Of a DNA stretch of 42,310 nt, positions 31,409 to 40,936 are shown one piece after another. The notes under the pieces are model-generated. The model made no database searches and was not told the origin of the DNA. It saw only the letters and a program-made list of their open reading frames with translations. The translations under genes were made by a program, and so were the position numbers. How positions within the stretch are numbered: position 1 is the stretch's first letter; every line of letters begins with the position of its first letter. Source of the DNA: Victivallis vadensis (GTDB lineage Bacteria > Verrucomicrobiota > Lentisphaeria > Victivallales > GWF2-50-93). Where the stretch lies: contig CAMCYE010000016.1 of assembly GCA_945883805.1 (NCBI GenBank), positions 1 to 42,310 on the forward strand. Direction: 5' to 3'.

Positions 31409-32347
31409 TTAAACCGGAGATGCGGTCTGGTTTACAATCTCCAGGATGACCGACTGTTTTTTTATTCCAGAATACTGGGCCTTGTTTTCAAGGACGAGAC
31501 GGTGTGCGAGGACAGTTACGGCGAGTGTTTTCACATCATCCGGGGTGACATAGTTCCTTCCGTTGAGAAAGGCTCTTGCCTGCGAGCATCGCGAGAGCGT
31601 GAGCAGGGCCCTTGGACTTGCGCCGAGTTTTATCCGCGGATCTTTCCTGGTCGAACGTATTATTTTAATCATATATGCCGCGACGGATTTTTCTATGTCG
31701 ATTTTTCTCACTTCTTCCTGGAGTTTGCATATCTGGACGCAGTCTATGACCGGTTTCAGGTTCAGTATCGGATCCCGGCCCTTGCGTGAGTACAGCATTT
31801 CCATTTCACTTTTCTCATCCGGATATCCGAGGATTATCTGCATTGCAAACCTGTCGAGCTGAGCTTCGGGCAGAGGGTAAGTGCCATGATATTCTATCGG
31901 GTTTTCTGTGGCGATTACAAGGAAAGGTTGGGAGAGATGATGGGTTTCCGCTTCGACAGTGACCTGTCCTTCGTTCATTGCCTCCAGCAGGGCTGACTGG
32001 GTTCTGGGAGACGCCCTGTTTATTTCGTCGGCGAGGAGGATGTTTGTGAAAATGGGACCTTTTCTGAAATGGAAGGTTCCGTCCTTTGGGTTGTACACAG
32101 GGGAGCCGATGATGTCATAGGGGAGAAGATCCGGAGTGAACTGGATTCTGTGGAAAGAACCGTCAATTGAAAGGGCAAGCGCCTTTGCCAGTGTGGTTTT
32201 TCCGACGCCGGGAACATCTTCCATGAGAATGTTGCCACCGCTGCAGAGTGCGATGACAAGGAGTTCGATTGCATCGGATTTGCCCGATATGATTGAACTC
32301 AGATTGTCTTTGAGTTTTTTCAGGTCATTTTCGGCTGTGTGTTCCAT
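31409..32347 (-). CDS. MoxR-family AAA+ ATPase
   Basis: This 312-residue AAA+ protein of the MoxR/RavA clade has Walker A PGVGKTT (46-52), Walker B LLADEINRAS (104-113), sensor 1 ATENP, an Arg-finger-like LDRF and a C-terminal lid with LGASPRALLTLSRCSQA. Such ATPases act as chaperones for metal insertion or assembly and are usually followed by DUF58 and von Willebrand-domain genes. Those are not present downstream here, where the convergent gap begins. It lies 143 bp after the zinc-ribbon/TM gene on the same strand, separated by inverted repeats, and may have its own promoter. The start codon gives the expected family length. Confidence 0.93.
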   Translation of the reverse strand: MEHTAENDLKKLKDNLSSIISGKSDAIELLVIALCSGGNILMEDVPGVGKTTLAKALALSIDGSFHRIQFTPDLLPYDIIGSPVYNPKDGTFHFRKGPIFTNILLADEINRASPRTQSALLEAMNEGQVTVEAETHHLSQPFLVIATENPIEYHGTYPLPEAQLDRFAMQIILGYPDEKSEMEMLYSRKGRDPILNLKPVIDCVQICKLQEEVRKIDIEKSVAAYMIKIIRSTRKDPRIKLGASPRALLTLSRCSQARAFLNGRNYVTPDDVKTLAVTVLAHRLVLENKAQYSGIKKQSVILEIVNQTASPV

Positions 32348-32447
32348 GGCAAACCTGTCCCTTGAGGTAATTCAAAACTAGGAATTCAGGAGTCAGGAGA
32401 CAGAATTGAATTTGAACTCAAATTCGGTTTTATTCTGAATCCTGACT

Positions 32448-32469
32448 TCTGTCCGCCGCGGCGGACAGA
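32448..32469. repeat. 22-bp perfect palindrome containing TCCGCC-GC-GGCGGA
   Basis: The self-complementary stretch centres on GCCGCGGC. The core TCCGCC-NN-GGCGGA also occurs at 25248, 26688 and 31295. Just before it (about 32379-32449) lies another imperfect inverted repeat of CAGGAGTCAGGA-type words, in the 143-bp gap upstream of the MoxR gene. It may form a hairpin in mRNA or be a repeat-family mark. Confidence 0.6.
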
Positions 32470-32490
32470 CTACTTTTGAAATTGGCTTCC

Positions 32491-34371
32491 TTAATAGAGT
32501 TCCTTAAGATCCTGCATGTTCTTGATATGTGTTTTCGCGCCTCTAATGCAACTGTCAGTATCAGTCGCATCCGGGTGATTGCTGATGAAATCCTGCCACT
32601 TTATGATATTGTCGTCTATTTCCTGGATATTGGATGGCGTCTTATTGGTTTTCTGGTAGACGGCATTGTATTCCGCCTGCAGCGGGGAGCCTTTCCTTAT
32701 GTTCGCAGGGAGATTGTCCTGTGCGGAGGTAGGCACAACTGCGGACGGAGGCGCCGAAATGAATGACCTGGCTTTTTTAATCATTTCCCCTCCGATGAAA
32801 ATTATCAGCAGGCAAACTGCGGCAAGCGCCAGTCCTGCCATTAACAATATCATGGTTTTCTTTTTTCGCCGGATTTCAAGAAGCGTGGAGTTTGTCATGG
32901 GTGCGGCAGGCGTATTGATTCCGGACTTTGTCTGGCTTTTTTCTTTCAATGCCGCCATGCCAATGCCGGAAATGGTGAATTTACCTTTTCCCGCATCCTT
33001 ATTAGTCTCTGTTGTCCTAGGATTGGAATTGATTTTTTCGATTTCCTCTTTTGTCAAAACCTGCTTCCCTGTCTGAAGCATCTTCTGGTCGATCTGCAGG
33101 TTTTTGGAACTGCGCATGAGGCTTTCCGAGCCTTCTCCGGATTTGAGTTTTACGGGCTTCTGTGGGGTGGAGAGGATGATTTTATTTCCTTGTGTCTGTT
33201 TTTCCTTGGTGTTTTCCTCTTCCGCGCTTTCCCGTATTTTTCGGAGTTCTTTTTTCCGAAGCTCTAGGATTTCGCGCTCTTTCCGGATCAGTTCTTCGGT
33301 TTCCGCCAGTTCTCCGGAAATTTGGGTGATAAGTTTTTCCGCCGCCTTTTTTGCGGCATCTTCAGGTAGTTCTGTCTGTTTTTCCGGCTGTGGAGCAGTT
33401 TCTTTTTTTGGGGCGTTGATTTCCGCCTTATATTTTCCCGCTTCCTCCCTTTCCCTCCGTATGTTTGCCTCTGCGATACGATATGCCTCCCTGAGGATCG
33501 CCTCTCTTCTTTCCGCTTCAATGCACACCTGCGCCGCAAAATCCTCGTCATAGTCGGGAGGAGGGGGCTGTTGCTCGTATTGACGGGGGATTTCCTGCTG
33601 GGTCTGAAACGGGTTCTGTGTCTGGGACTGCGGAGGTATTTGGGCGCGCTGGATGGATGTGTGCGTCTGTGCGACTTTCAGGGCGCCTTTTGGAAGAAAT
33701 TTCAGGGATGCCGACGCTGGCCCGGATTTTCGGCGGGACTGAAATATTCCCTGCACGGGCTGTGATGTTGCATTTGCCGCCCCATGTCGTGGAATTCTTG
33801 AGGTGATCCGCGGATCAACATGTGTGGCATCCATCTGCTGGGTGGATGTCTGTTGCGGCGGATTCCCAGGCGTTTTCGATTTTTGAATTGTAAACGTCTT
33901 TTTCCTCTGATCTCCCAGACTGGTTGAGGACGATGAGACAATCTGCCTCTGGGCCGCATCAGCGTGACCCGGTTCCTGCGTATTGTCAGCGGGAGCTGTC
34001 TGGTTCTGATCTTGCTGATCAAATATTGATGTCTGGGAAAATGGGAAACTGGCGTCTTTTCTTCCGGGTCTGATGGGCTTGAATCCGCGGGTTGCGGACG
34101 TGGTCAGCATTCCGCCGAATCCGATATTGACGAATTTTGCTACTTTTACCACTCGTTTCGGCTGCTCGGGGATTGCCTCGGCTTCCTTTAAGATTTCGGA
34201 GCCTGGTACGACTGTGGTGGGCGTTTCCACGTCGGCGGCGGAAGTGTCGGTTTGCGTTGGCGCAGTGACCGGATTCATCATCCCCCCGCAATTGGGGCAT
34301 TCGATCTGATTCACGAAAGAATCAAGATCGCCGGTCGCCTGGCAAGACGGACATTTGTATTCAAAGGGCAT
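32491..34371 (-). CDS. Zinc-ribbon protein with coiled coil and one membrane segment, function unknown
   Basis: This 626-residue protein has an N-terminal zinc ribbon (CPSC at 7-10, CPNC at 27-30), then a long low-complexity region rich in Gln, Pro, Thr and Ser (about 35-300) and a charged coiled coil (about 300-420). One membrane helix (about 507-528) and a C-terminal tail of about 98 residues follow. The start at ATG 34371 (MPFEYKCP) is 16 bp from the ileS stop; the upstream extension would overlap ileS. The layout resembles MJ0042-type or FHA/kinase-linked scaffold proteins. Being in one operon with a Ser/Thr kinase, it may be a phosphorylation target, which is an inference. No enzyme domain is recognised. 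Confidence 0.75.
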   Translation of the reverse strand: MPFEYKCPSCQATGDLDSFVNQIECPNCGGMMNPVTAPTQTDTSAADVETPTTVVPGSEILKEAEAIPEQPKRVVKVAKFVNIGFGGMLTTSATRGFKPIRPGRKDASFPFSQTSIFDQQDQNQTAPADNTQEPGHADAAQRQIVSSSSTSLGDQRKKTFTIQKSKTPGNPPQQTSTQQMDATHVDPRITSRIPRHGAANATSQPVQGIFQSRRKSGPASASLKFLPKGALKVAQTHTSIQRAQIPPQSQTQNPFQTQQEIPRQYEQQPPPPDYDEDFAAQVCIEAERREAILREAYRIAEANIRREREEAGKYKAEINAPKKETAPQPEKQTELPEDAAKKAAEKLITQISGELAETEELIRKEREILELRKKELRKIRESAEEENTKEKQTQGNKIILSTPQKPVKLKSGEGSESLMRSSKNLQIDQKMLQTGKQVLTKEEIEKINSNPRTTETNKDAGKGKFTISGIGMAALKEKSQTKSGINTPAAPMTNSTLLEIRRKKKTMILLMAGLALAAVCLLIIFIGGEMIKKARSFISAPPSAVVPTSAQDNLPANIRKGSPLQAEYNAVYQKTNKTPSNIQEIDDNIIKWQDFISNHPDATDTDSCIRGAKTHIKNMQDLKELY

Positions 34372-34387
34372 GGTCTGATTTTTCCCG

Positions 34388-37300
34388 TTAAATTTTCCTG
34401 ACGGATATCCTGCATTCGAGACCGTTGATGTCTGTCGGAATCCCGTTTTGTTCAAAAGGTTTTTCGTCGAGTTTTACGGTCAATGTTTCGTTCATGATGT
34501 ATTCGGAAAAGTTTTTAACTGCCGCCGTGATTTCAGGAACACCCGAATACGTAAGTTCAATCCGGTCGGACACCTCGAATCCGGACTCTTTCCTCAGGTT
34601 TTGAATCCTGCTGACAAATTCCCTGGCAATCCCTTCTTCCCTGAGTGCGTTGTCGATTACCGTATCAAGGGCTACGGTTATTCCGTTTTCGGTTGCGATC
34701 ATCAGGCCGCTTTTTTCAATACGCTGTATCGTGACATCGGCCTGGGTCAGGTCATATTCATTCCCGGAGGATATTTTAAGTTTGAGGGTTTCGCCGGCAA
34801 GCAGGTTCCTGATCGATGCGTGATCAAACGAACCTATGGCTGTGGCAACGTCCTTCATGTCTTTTCCGACGCGGGAGCCGAGGGCTTTGAAATTAGCCTT
34901 TGCGGTCCAGGAGACGAGTTCCGTCTCATCCGAGCGGAACTGCACTTCCTTCACATTGAGTTCTTCCGAGATGATGTCGCAGGTTTCCGAAAGCATTTTC
35001 CTGATTGCGTCTGAGTGTGTCGCGATTATGACTTTGCTGAGGGGCTGGCGTGTGCGGATGGTGTGCTGGGTTCGCAGATGCCGTCCGAGGGATACTGCGA
35101 TCATTGTGTTCTCCATCTGTTTTTCAAGTCTTTCATCGCGTCTGAATTTTTCAGCCGCCGGATAATCGCAGAGGTGGACGGATTCGGGCATGTCCGCCGA
35201 TTTCAGGTTCCTGTAAATCTCATCGGTTATGAAAGGGATGAAGGGGGCGGCCGTCTTGCAGAAGGTCAGAAGCACATAATGCAATGTCCTGTATGCGTCG
35301 TCTTTATCGCCGTCGTTCTGGCTCTTCCAGAAACGCCGTCTGCTTCTGCGGATATACCAGTTTGTGAGGTCGTCTATGAATTTTTCAAAACGGTTTGCGG
35401 CTTCCTGAAGGTGGTAATGATCCATTGAATCGCCGATTTCCTCAACCATTTCGGAGAGTGACGAGAGTATCCACCTGTCGAGCGGATGCTGGGGGTTTTC
35501 CGGAGCCGATGCGGTTTTCGGGGCCTCCCATTTGTCAAGGTTGGCATATGTGACGAAAAAGCTGTATGAATTCCAGAGCGGAATCAGCACACCGCGCAGG
35601 ATATCCTTTATTCCCGCTTCCGAAAAACGGAGGTCTTCACCCCTTACCACAGGGGAGCCGAGAAGGAAAAGGCGAAGTGAATCCGCACCGTATTTTTCAA
35701 TGATGTCAGTCGGGTCGGGGTAGTTCTTCTTGCGTTTTGACATCTTCTGTCCGTCCTCTGCAAGGACGAGTCCGTTGACGATGACATTTTTGAACGGTGT
35801 TTTTCCGAAGAGCGCAGCCCCCAGTACGGTAAGCGTGTAGAACCAGCCGCGTGTCTGATCAAGTCCCTCGGCGATGAAATCGGCCGGGAAGTTGGCCTCG
35901 AAATGGGCCTTTTTCTCAAAGGGGTAATGCTGTTGCGCATAAGGCATGGCGCCGCTTTCAAACCAGCAGTCGAGGACTTCCGGAATTCTTTCGAGAGGCT
36001 TTCCGCCCTTTGAGGACGGTATGCTGATCTTGTCCATGAGATGCTTGTGGATATCGGTGATCTTTGAACCGGAAAGTTTTTCGAGTTCCGCCACGGATCC
36101 TACGCAGGTGACTTCGCCCGTCTCTGGATTCCTCCAGATCGGGAGGGGGCATCCCCAGTAGCGGTTCCGGCTTATCGCCCAGTCCCTGGCGTTTTCGAGC
36201 CATTTTCCGAAACGTCCGTCGCGAATGTGGGGTGGAACCCAGTTGACTTCGCTGTTGGACTTAAGCATCTGCTCTTTTACGGGATCTATCTTTACGAACC
36301 AGGTGGAAATGCTTCTGTAGATCAGAGGGCTGTCATCCCTCCAGCAATGCGGATAATTGTGGAATATGGCGCCCCTGTGGACGAGTTTGCCCTCAGTCTT
36401 CAGGCGTCTGATGATGTCCTTGTCGGTTTCTTTCACATAACGGCCGGCGTAATCTGGAACTTCCGCAGTGAAGCGGCATTCCTCGTCTATGGGGCAGACT
36501 TCCGGAATGGAATTTTTTTTCGCGGCCGCGGCGTCGTCCTCGCCGAATCCGGGAGCCATGTGTACGATTCCTGTCCCGTCCCCGGTGCTTACGAAATCGG
36601 CGGTGACTATCCTGAAAGCCCCCTTATGGGAAAGTGCTTCAAAGTAGGGGAACATGGGAAGGTATTTTTTTCCTTCGAGTTGTTTCCCCTTGAGTTTTTC
36701 AATGACCTGGATTTCATCCGGTTTCTTGTAATATGCATCTATCCTGGATTCTGCGAGAATGCAGGAGGATTCTCCGTCCCTGATTTTCACGTAGTCAATT
36801 TCCGGCCCGACGGCAAGCGCAAGGTTTGAGGGCAGCGTCCATGGGGTTGTCGTCCATGCCAGATAGTACAGGCTGCTGTCTTCGGCATCTTGAAAACGTA
36901 CTGTGATTGCCGGGTCTTCGACTTCCTCGTAGCCCTGGTTGGCTTCGAAATTTGAAAGTGGTGTTGAACAACGCGGGCAGTAGGGGAGGATTTTATATCC
37001 CTCGTATATGAGTCCCTTGTCCCAAAGCTGTTTGAAAACCCACCAGATTGATTCCATGTAATCGAGGTCCATGGTGCGGTAGCCACGGTCAAAATCAACC
37101 CATCTGCCCATTCTCCTGACGACTTTCTCCCATTCGCCCGCATAGCGCATGACGATTCCGCGGCAGGCCTCGTTGAACTTGTCGATCCCATAGGATTCAA
37201 TCGCCTTTTTTCCGGAAAGGCCGAGCTCTTTTTCCATTTCATATTCAACAGGAAGGCCATGGCAGTCCCAGCCGAAAACACGGTCGACGTATTTCCCCCT

Positions 37301-37522
37301 CATCGTCTGGTATCTGGGCACGACATCCTTTATCGTGCCGGCGAGGAGATGTCCATAGTGGGGAAGCCCCGTGGCGAAGGGGGGACCGTCGTAGAATACG
37401 AATTCATCCCCGCCTTTGCGCTGGGCAAGGGATTTTTCGAAAATCTTTTCGCCCTCCCAGAACTTTAAGATATTTTTTTCTGTTTCAGGAAAATTGACCT
37501 GATTGCCTGCAGGCTTGAACAT
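34388..37522 (-). CDS. ileS: Isoleucyl-tRNA synthetase, eukaryotic-like type
   Basis: This 1044-residue class I synthetase charges tRNA-Ile. HYGH (55-58) is the HIGH motif and KMSKR (593-597) the KMSKS motif. The editing domain and a large C-terminal anticodon region are present. Length and the motif GLPHYGHLLAGTIKD with FGWDCHGLPVEYEMEKELG point to the eukaryotic-like IleS2 type, which in other bacteria gives lower sensitivity to mupirocin. The shorter bacterial type 1 usually has a C-terminal zinc site, which is not seen here. It lies 20 bp after the kinase stop and 16 bp before the zinc-ribbon gene, so it is embedded in that operon. Confidence 0.97.
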   Translation of the reverse strand: MFKPAGNQVNFPETEKNILKFWEGEKIFEKSLAQRKGGDEFVFYDGPPFATGLPHYGHLLAGTIKDVVPRYQTMRGKYVDRVFGWDCHGLPVEYEMEKELGLSGKKAIESYGIDKFNEACRGIVMRYAGEWEKVVRRMGRWVDFDRGYRTMDLDYMESIWWVFKQLWDKGLIYEGYKILPYCPRCSTPLSNFEANQGYEEVEDPAITVRFQDAEDSSLYYLAWTTTPWTLPSNLALAVGPEIDYVKIRDGESSCILAESRIDAYYKKPDEIQVIEKLKGKQLEGKKYLPMFPYFEALSHKGAFRIVTADFVSTGDGTGIVHMAPGFGEDDAAAAKKNSIPEVCPIDEECRFTAEVPDYAGRYVKETDKDIIRRLKTEGKLVHRGAIFHNYPHCWRDDSPLIYRSISTWFVKIDPVKEQMLKSNSEVNWVPPHIRDGRFGKWLENARDWAISRNRYWGCPLPIWRNPETGEVTCVGSVAELEKLSGSKITDIHKHLMDKISIPSSKGGKPLERIPEVLDCWFESGAMPYAQQHYPFEKKAHFEANFPADFIAEGLDQTRGWFYTLTVLGAALFGKTPFKNVIVNGLVLAEDGQKMSKRKKNYPDPTDIIEKYGADSLRLFLLGSPVVRGEDLRFSEAGIKDILRGVLIPLWNSYSFFVTYANLDKWEAPKTASAPENPQHPLDRWILSSLSEMVEEIGDSMDHYHLQEAANRFEKFIDDLTNWYIRRSRRRFWKSQNDGDKDDAYRTLHYVLLTFCKTAAPFIPFITDEIYRNLKSADMPESVHLCDYPAAEKFRRDERLEKQMENTMIAVSLGRHLRTQHTIRTRQPLSKVIIATHSDAIRKMLSETCDIISEELNVKEVQFRSDETELVSWTAKANFKALGSRVGKDMKDVATAIGSFDHASIRNLLAGETLKLKISSGNEYDLTQADVTIQRIEKSGLMIATENGITVALDTVIDNALREEGIAREFVSRIQNLRKESGFEVSDRIELTYSGVPEITAAVKNFSEYIMNETLTVKLDEKPFEQNGIPTDINGLECRISVRKI

Positions 37523-37542
37523 TCACGTATTCCTTTCGTCAA

Positions 37543-39159
37543 TCATGCGGATTTCGGATTAAGTTTTTCATCGACTTTACGGATGGCTTCAATGAGTTCG
37601 GCCGGATTCTGGTATCTGCAATCCGGGTTTTTATCCATCATCTTGTGGCAGAGACTTTCCATTTCCGGCGAAATTTCCTTGCGCAAAGAGCTTAAAGTCG
37701 GAGATTCCTCGTTGAGGGAACTCATTAGCACGTTCACTGAAGTCTCCCCATCAAACGGGGGTTTTCCGGCAAGCATGTGGAACATGGTGGCACCGAGACT
37801 GTATATGTCCGCCCTGATGTCCACACTTGCGAAATTCCTTATCTGTTCCGGGCTCATATAGGCGGGAGAACCCATTATCTCATGGCATTCGGTGTCGGTA
37901 AGCGACGCCTCCGCATGTGTTTCTTTTGCAAGACCCAGATCCGCCAGTTTTATTGAACCGTCCTTCGAAAGCATGATGTTGTCTGGCTTGATATCGCGGT
38001 GTACGATATTGAACTGGAACGCTATGCTGATGGCGTTGGCGGTAGCCGTTATGATCTTCAGAGCCTCCCTTTCGTCCATTGGGCCCTTAGTTCTTATGAT
38101 GTCCCCCACCGAACCGCCGTCCATGTACTCTAGGGCGATGTAGTAAAACCCCCTTTTATCATCCTTGCCCGCGTCCATCAGGGATACGACGTTCGGATGT
38201 TTTATTTTGGCCACATATTTCGCTTCGCGCAGGAATCTTTTTGCAGTTTCGGAATCATCAGGCCCGAGCATCTGTGTCGAGATAAGTTTGAGGGCCACGG
38301 GTACGTCGAGCAACGTGTGTCTCGCAAGATAGACGGAGCACATGCCGCCTTGGCCGATTTTTCTTGATATCCGGTTGTTGCCTATCACATCGCCATCCCT
38401 TAAAAGGAAATTGTCCTTTTTCATTGAAATGGGAACAATGGGCAGTCCGGCTTCCTTGAAACTTATTGTCCTTGTCTCACCCTTCTTGTGGTCAGGCCTG
38501 CTGGAATCCCAGTGTTTGGCCTCCCTGCAGATTTTGATTTTTCCGTACGGGAGTCTTATCGTGTTGGATTTCCCCCCTTCGATTATTTCAAGTACGACCA
38601 CGTTTGGAAGCGCATCAGCTATCTTTGAGACTTCCACTATTCTTCCGTCTAGCAGCTCCAGTATGTATGGACCCAGCGGATTTCCGAGCTCATCCGATGC
38701 GATTCTCGCAAAGTATTTCTGATCCATGGGGGGAGGGGGGATGTTTTCAGAGGTGGCGGCTTCCTTTTCCGTATCGTTATACTCGTATTTGAGATGTGAG
38801 CCGGGCACTTCTCCAGCAACCGCTTTCAGACTGTCAGTTACGGTTTCCTTCTGGTTGTCCGGAAGAGTTTTTACAGGTTTTTTGACCAGCTTCAGGAACA
38901 TGTAGAGGGGATATGCCCATGGGAGGACAAGCCCCAGCATGAAATGAACAGACCTGTTTCTGCCACGGACTTCGGCCATGGTCGCGGCCACGAACGGACT
39001 TCCAAGAAAAAAAATAATGATTATTGAGAATGCCAGCAGGCTGGGCCAGTCCGGATTAAGGCCGGCTCGGGCGGCGTCGCCCCAGAGATTCGACAGGAAA
39101 GTGAAGAATCCTGTCAGGCTCCCGAAAATAAAATCCCTCAAAAAGTATACGAAATTCAT
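37543..39159 (-). CDS. Membrane-anchored Ser/Thr protein kinase (Hanks type)
   Basis: This 538-residue protein begins with two membrane segments (about 40-60 and 70-90), has a linker domain (about 145-245) and a C-terminal kinase (about 260-530). Kinase residues are GQGGMCSVYLA (269-279), VALK with Lys291, Glu312, HRDIKPDN (387-394), DLG (407-409) in place of DFG, and YMSPEQ. The linker part with LGNPLGPYILELLDGRI resembles a GYF_2-like domain, tentatively. No PASTA repeats are present. The start is ATG 39159 with GGTGGA about 9 bp ahead; the TTG at 39207 is less likely. It is cotranscribed with ileS, and possible targets include the zinc-ribbon protein downstream. Confidence 0.93.
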   Translation of the reverse strand: MNFVYFLRDFIFGSLTGFFTFLSNLWGDAARAGLNPDWPSLLAFSIIIIFFLGSPFVAATMAEVRGRNRSVHFMLGLVLPWAYPLYMFLKLVKKPVKTLPDNQKETVTDSLKAVAGEVPGSHLKYEYNDTEKEAATSENIPPPPMDQKYFARIASDELGNPLGPYILELLDGRIVEVSKIADALPNVVVLEIIEGGKSNTIRLPYGKIKICREAKHWDSSRPDHKKGETRTISFKEAGLPIVPISMKKDNFLLRDGDVIGNNRISRKIGQGGMCSVYLARHTLLDVPVALKLISTQMLGPDDSETAKRFLREAKYVAKIKHPNVVSLMDAGKDDKRGFYYIALEYMDGGSVGDIIRTKGPMDEREALKIITATANAISIAFQFNIVHRDIKPDNIMLSKDGSIKLADLGLAKETHAEASLTDTECHEIMGSPAYMSPEQIRNFASVDIRADIYSLGATMFHMLAGKPPFDGETSVNVLMSSLNEESPTLSSLRKEISPEMESLCHKMMDKNPDCRYQNPAELIEAIRKVDEKLNPKSA

Positions 39160-39316
39160 ATGGAAAGTTCCACCGCTTAAAAATTGCAATCCCGTTAATA
39201 TAGTCAAAGGTCTGGGATTTTCGAGGTGGAAAATGCAGTTACTTGATGATTTCTTTTTGTCAAATCATACGGCTGTTTGATTGTTGTTCATTTCTTTGTT
39301 TGGAATGGCGCTGAAA

Positions 39317-40591
39317 TCATGGGTGTAATTTCAAATCGCTGATTTTGACGTATCGCGGTTCCTTGACCTTTAGAAGGCACCAGATGAATGCCAGTATGCT
39401 GAAGACCAGGCATGTCATGAATACGGGACGTATCCCAAAATGTTCCGCGGCGACGCCTGCAAGGAATGGAGACAATACAAGCGGGACGGAAAGCACGAGA
39501 TTCCCGACTGTTATGTGTGCGAGCCTGTGATCGTGGGGACATGTTTCAAGCAGCATGTTGGTGTGCGACAGGAACGAACTGCTTATGCAGATTCCTATGC
39601 AGAAATAGGTGATGATGCAGAAAGTCAGGCCTGAAGCGATGAGTATGATTGAAAGAGTGACCACCTGCATCAGGGTTCCAACTATTATTCCGACCCTGTG
39701 CCCCCGCATGTCTCCGATTCTTCCAAGGGTGAGATTTGAAAGAGCCGCGCCGAATGTCATTGCCGCACCGCAGGAGACGATGGCTGAGTTGCTGAGCCCG
39801 CCGCCATCGGGCGATTTGAAATATATTGCGATGAAGGGGATTATGCAGAAACCCAGGGAGGCAAGGATTCTGCACACCAGGAAAGATTTGAAGTTGCTGT
39901 CCAGCAGGCTCTTCCTGAAGCTCGCCAATATGTCAACTATGGAAATGCCATTTTGAGCGGATGCATCCATGTTTTCTGCGGGATCTTTCACCAGAAAGAA
40001 TGTCAGCAGTGAGACTGTTGCAGAAAAACCGGCGATGAAATAAAGGATTGCGTAGGCGAAGTGGCCCTCGACCCTGCTTATTATGGTGCCTGCGACCAGT
40101 CCGCCTATTGAGCCCATCAGTGAGGCCGCGAAGAAGGTCATCCCCATCAATGTCCCCCTTGTTTTTGTCTCGAAAATGTGGGCAATCCAATCCATCCACA
40201 CTCCCAGGATAATTCCAATGGAACACATGAAGCATGCGAAGGAAAGGAGAAGCCCCCATCTCGCCGCCACGGGTGAATAATGATTTTCAAGGCAAATGAT
40301 GGCCCCGCTTATAAACAGGAACGGTATCACTGCGAAGAGATGCCAGAAGATAAGGTTTCTTTTCCTGTGCTTCATTGAATGGAACAGGTACATGCCGAAT
40401 ATCTGCGGGATTATGGTGAGTCCTGATTCGAGCGCCCCTATCGAACCGATCATCCGGTTCCCGGCGCCGAATTCTTTCAATAGGACCGCAAGCACGGTTG
40501 AGGATGCAACCAGGGCGGCATTAAATCCCCAGAGACCTTCTCCGGCTATGAATACCAGTGCGTTTTTTGAAATTGTTTGTCTAGTGAACAT
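39317..40591 (-). CDS. Major facilitator superfamily transporter
   Basis: This protein of about 424 residues has around 12 membrane helices. The N-terminal half starts with LVFIAGEGLWGFNAALVASSTVLAVLL. A conserved MFS loop appears in the second half as LGRIGDMRGHRVGIIVG. The substrate is not recognisable; it does not carry the sugar-porter or drug-export signatures I could look for. The start at ATG 40591 (MFTRQTISKNAL) puts the first helix near the N terminus; ATG 40633 would add 14 residues. The gene has 157 bp before the kinase gene and a heptamer tandem repeat upstream. Nothing links it to the glycan island. Confidence 0.85.
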   Translation of the reverse strand: MFTRQTISKNALVFIAGEGLWGFNAALVASSTVLAVLLKEFGAGNRMIGSIGALESGLTIIPQIFGMYLFHSMKHRKRNLIFWHLFAVIPFLFISGAIICLENHYSPVAARWGLLLSFACFMCSIGIILGVWMDWIAHIFETKTRGTLMGMTFFAASLMGSIGGLVAGTIISRVEGHFAYAILYFIAGFSATVSLLTFFLVKDPAENMDASAQNGISIVDILASFRKSLLDSNFKSFLVCRILASLGFCIIPFIAIYFKSPDGGGLSNSAIVSCGAAMTFGAALSNLTLGRIGDMRGHRVGIIVGTLMQVVTLSIILIASGLTFCIITYFCIGICISSSFLSHTNMLLETCPHDHRLAHITVGNLVLSVPLVLSPFLAGVAAEHFGIRPVFMTCLVFSILAFIWCLLKVKEPRYVKISDLKLHP

Positions 40592-40790
40592 TTTAAAATC
40601 CAATATAAGAATAAATAATCTCTTAATGTCCATCCCGTCCCCGCCGCAAGCATCTGGGTATTACGGACTGACTCGATCCTTCGGCTCCTTAGGACGGGCC
40701 GGAGATTCTTTATAATGAAAGAAAATCAAAGACCCAAGGAGCAGGGAATTTAACCCAATGAAGATTAAACCGCTAATATACACTAACAAA

Positions 40791-40930
40791 TAGCTGTGAA
40801 CTATGAGCTGATAGCTGTGAGCTGTGAGCTACGAGCTGTGAGCTACGAGCTATGAGCTATGAGCTATGAGCTACGAGCTATGAGCTATGAGCTATGAGCT
40901 ACGAGCTATGAGCTGTGAGCTACGAGCTAT
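40791..40930. repeat. Tandem array of a 7-bp unit (GAGCTAT/GAGCTAC/GAGCTGT)
   Basis: About 20 copies of a heptamer run in register over 140 bp, ending 7 bp from the stop codon of the TPM gene. GAGCTAC recurs about every fourth unit in the right part, hinting at a 28-bp higher-order unit. Because 7 is not a multiple of 3 it cannot be a protein repeat with a constant phase. It fills most of the 303-bp gap upstream of the MFS gene; 40634-40790 shows nothing else clear. Confidence 0.9.
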
Positions 40931-40936
40931 TATAAT

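Noticed and set aside
34448..35014. Plus-strand frame of 188 codons inside ileS
   Set aside because: It is antisense to the conserved C-terminal part of IleS, with no motif of its own.
40791..40930. CRISPR array
   Set aside because: The unit is 7 bp in an uninterrupted tandem, without spacers or cas genes.
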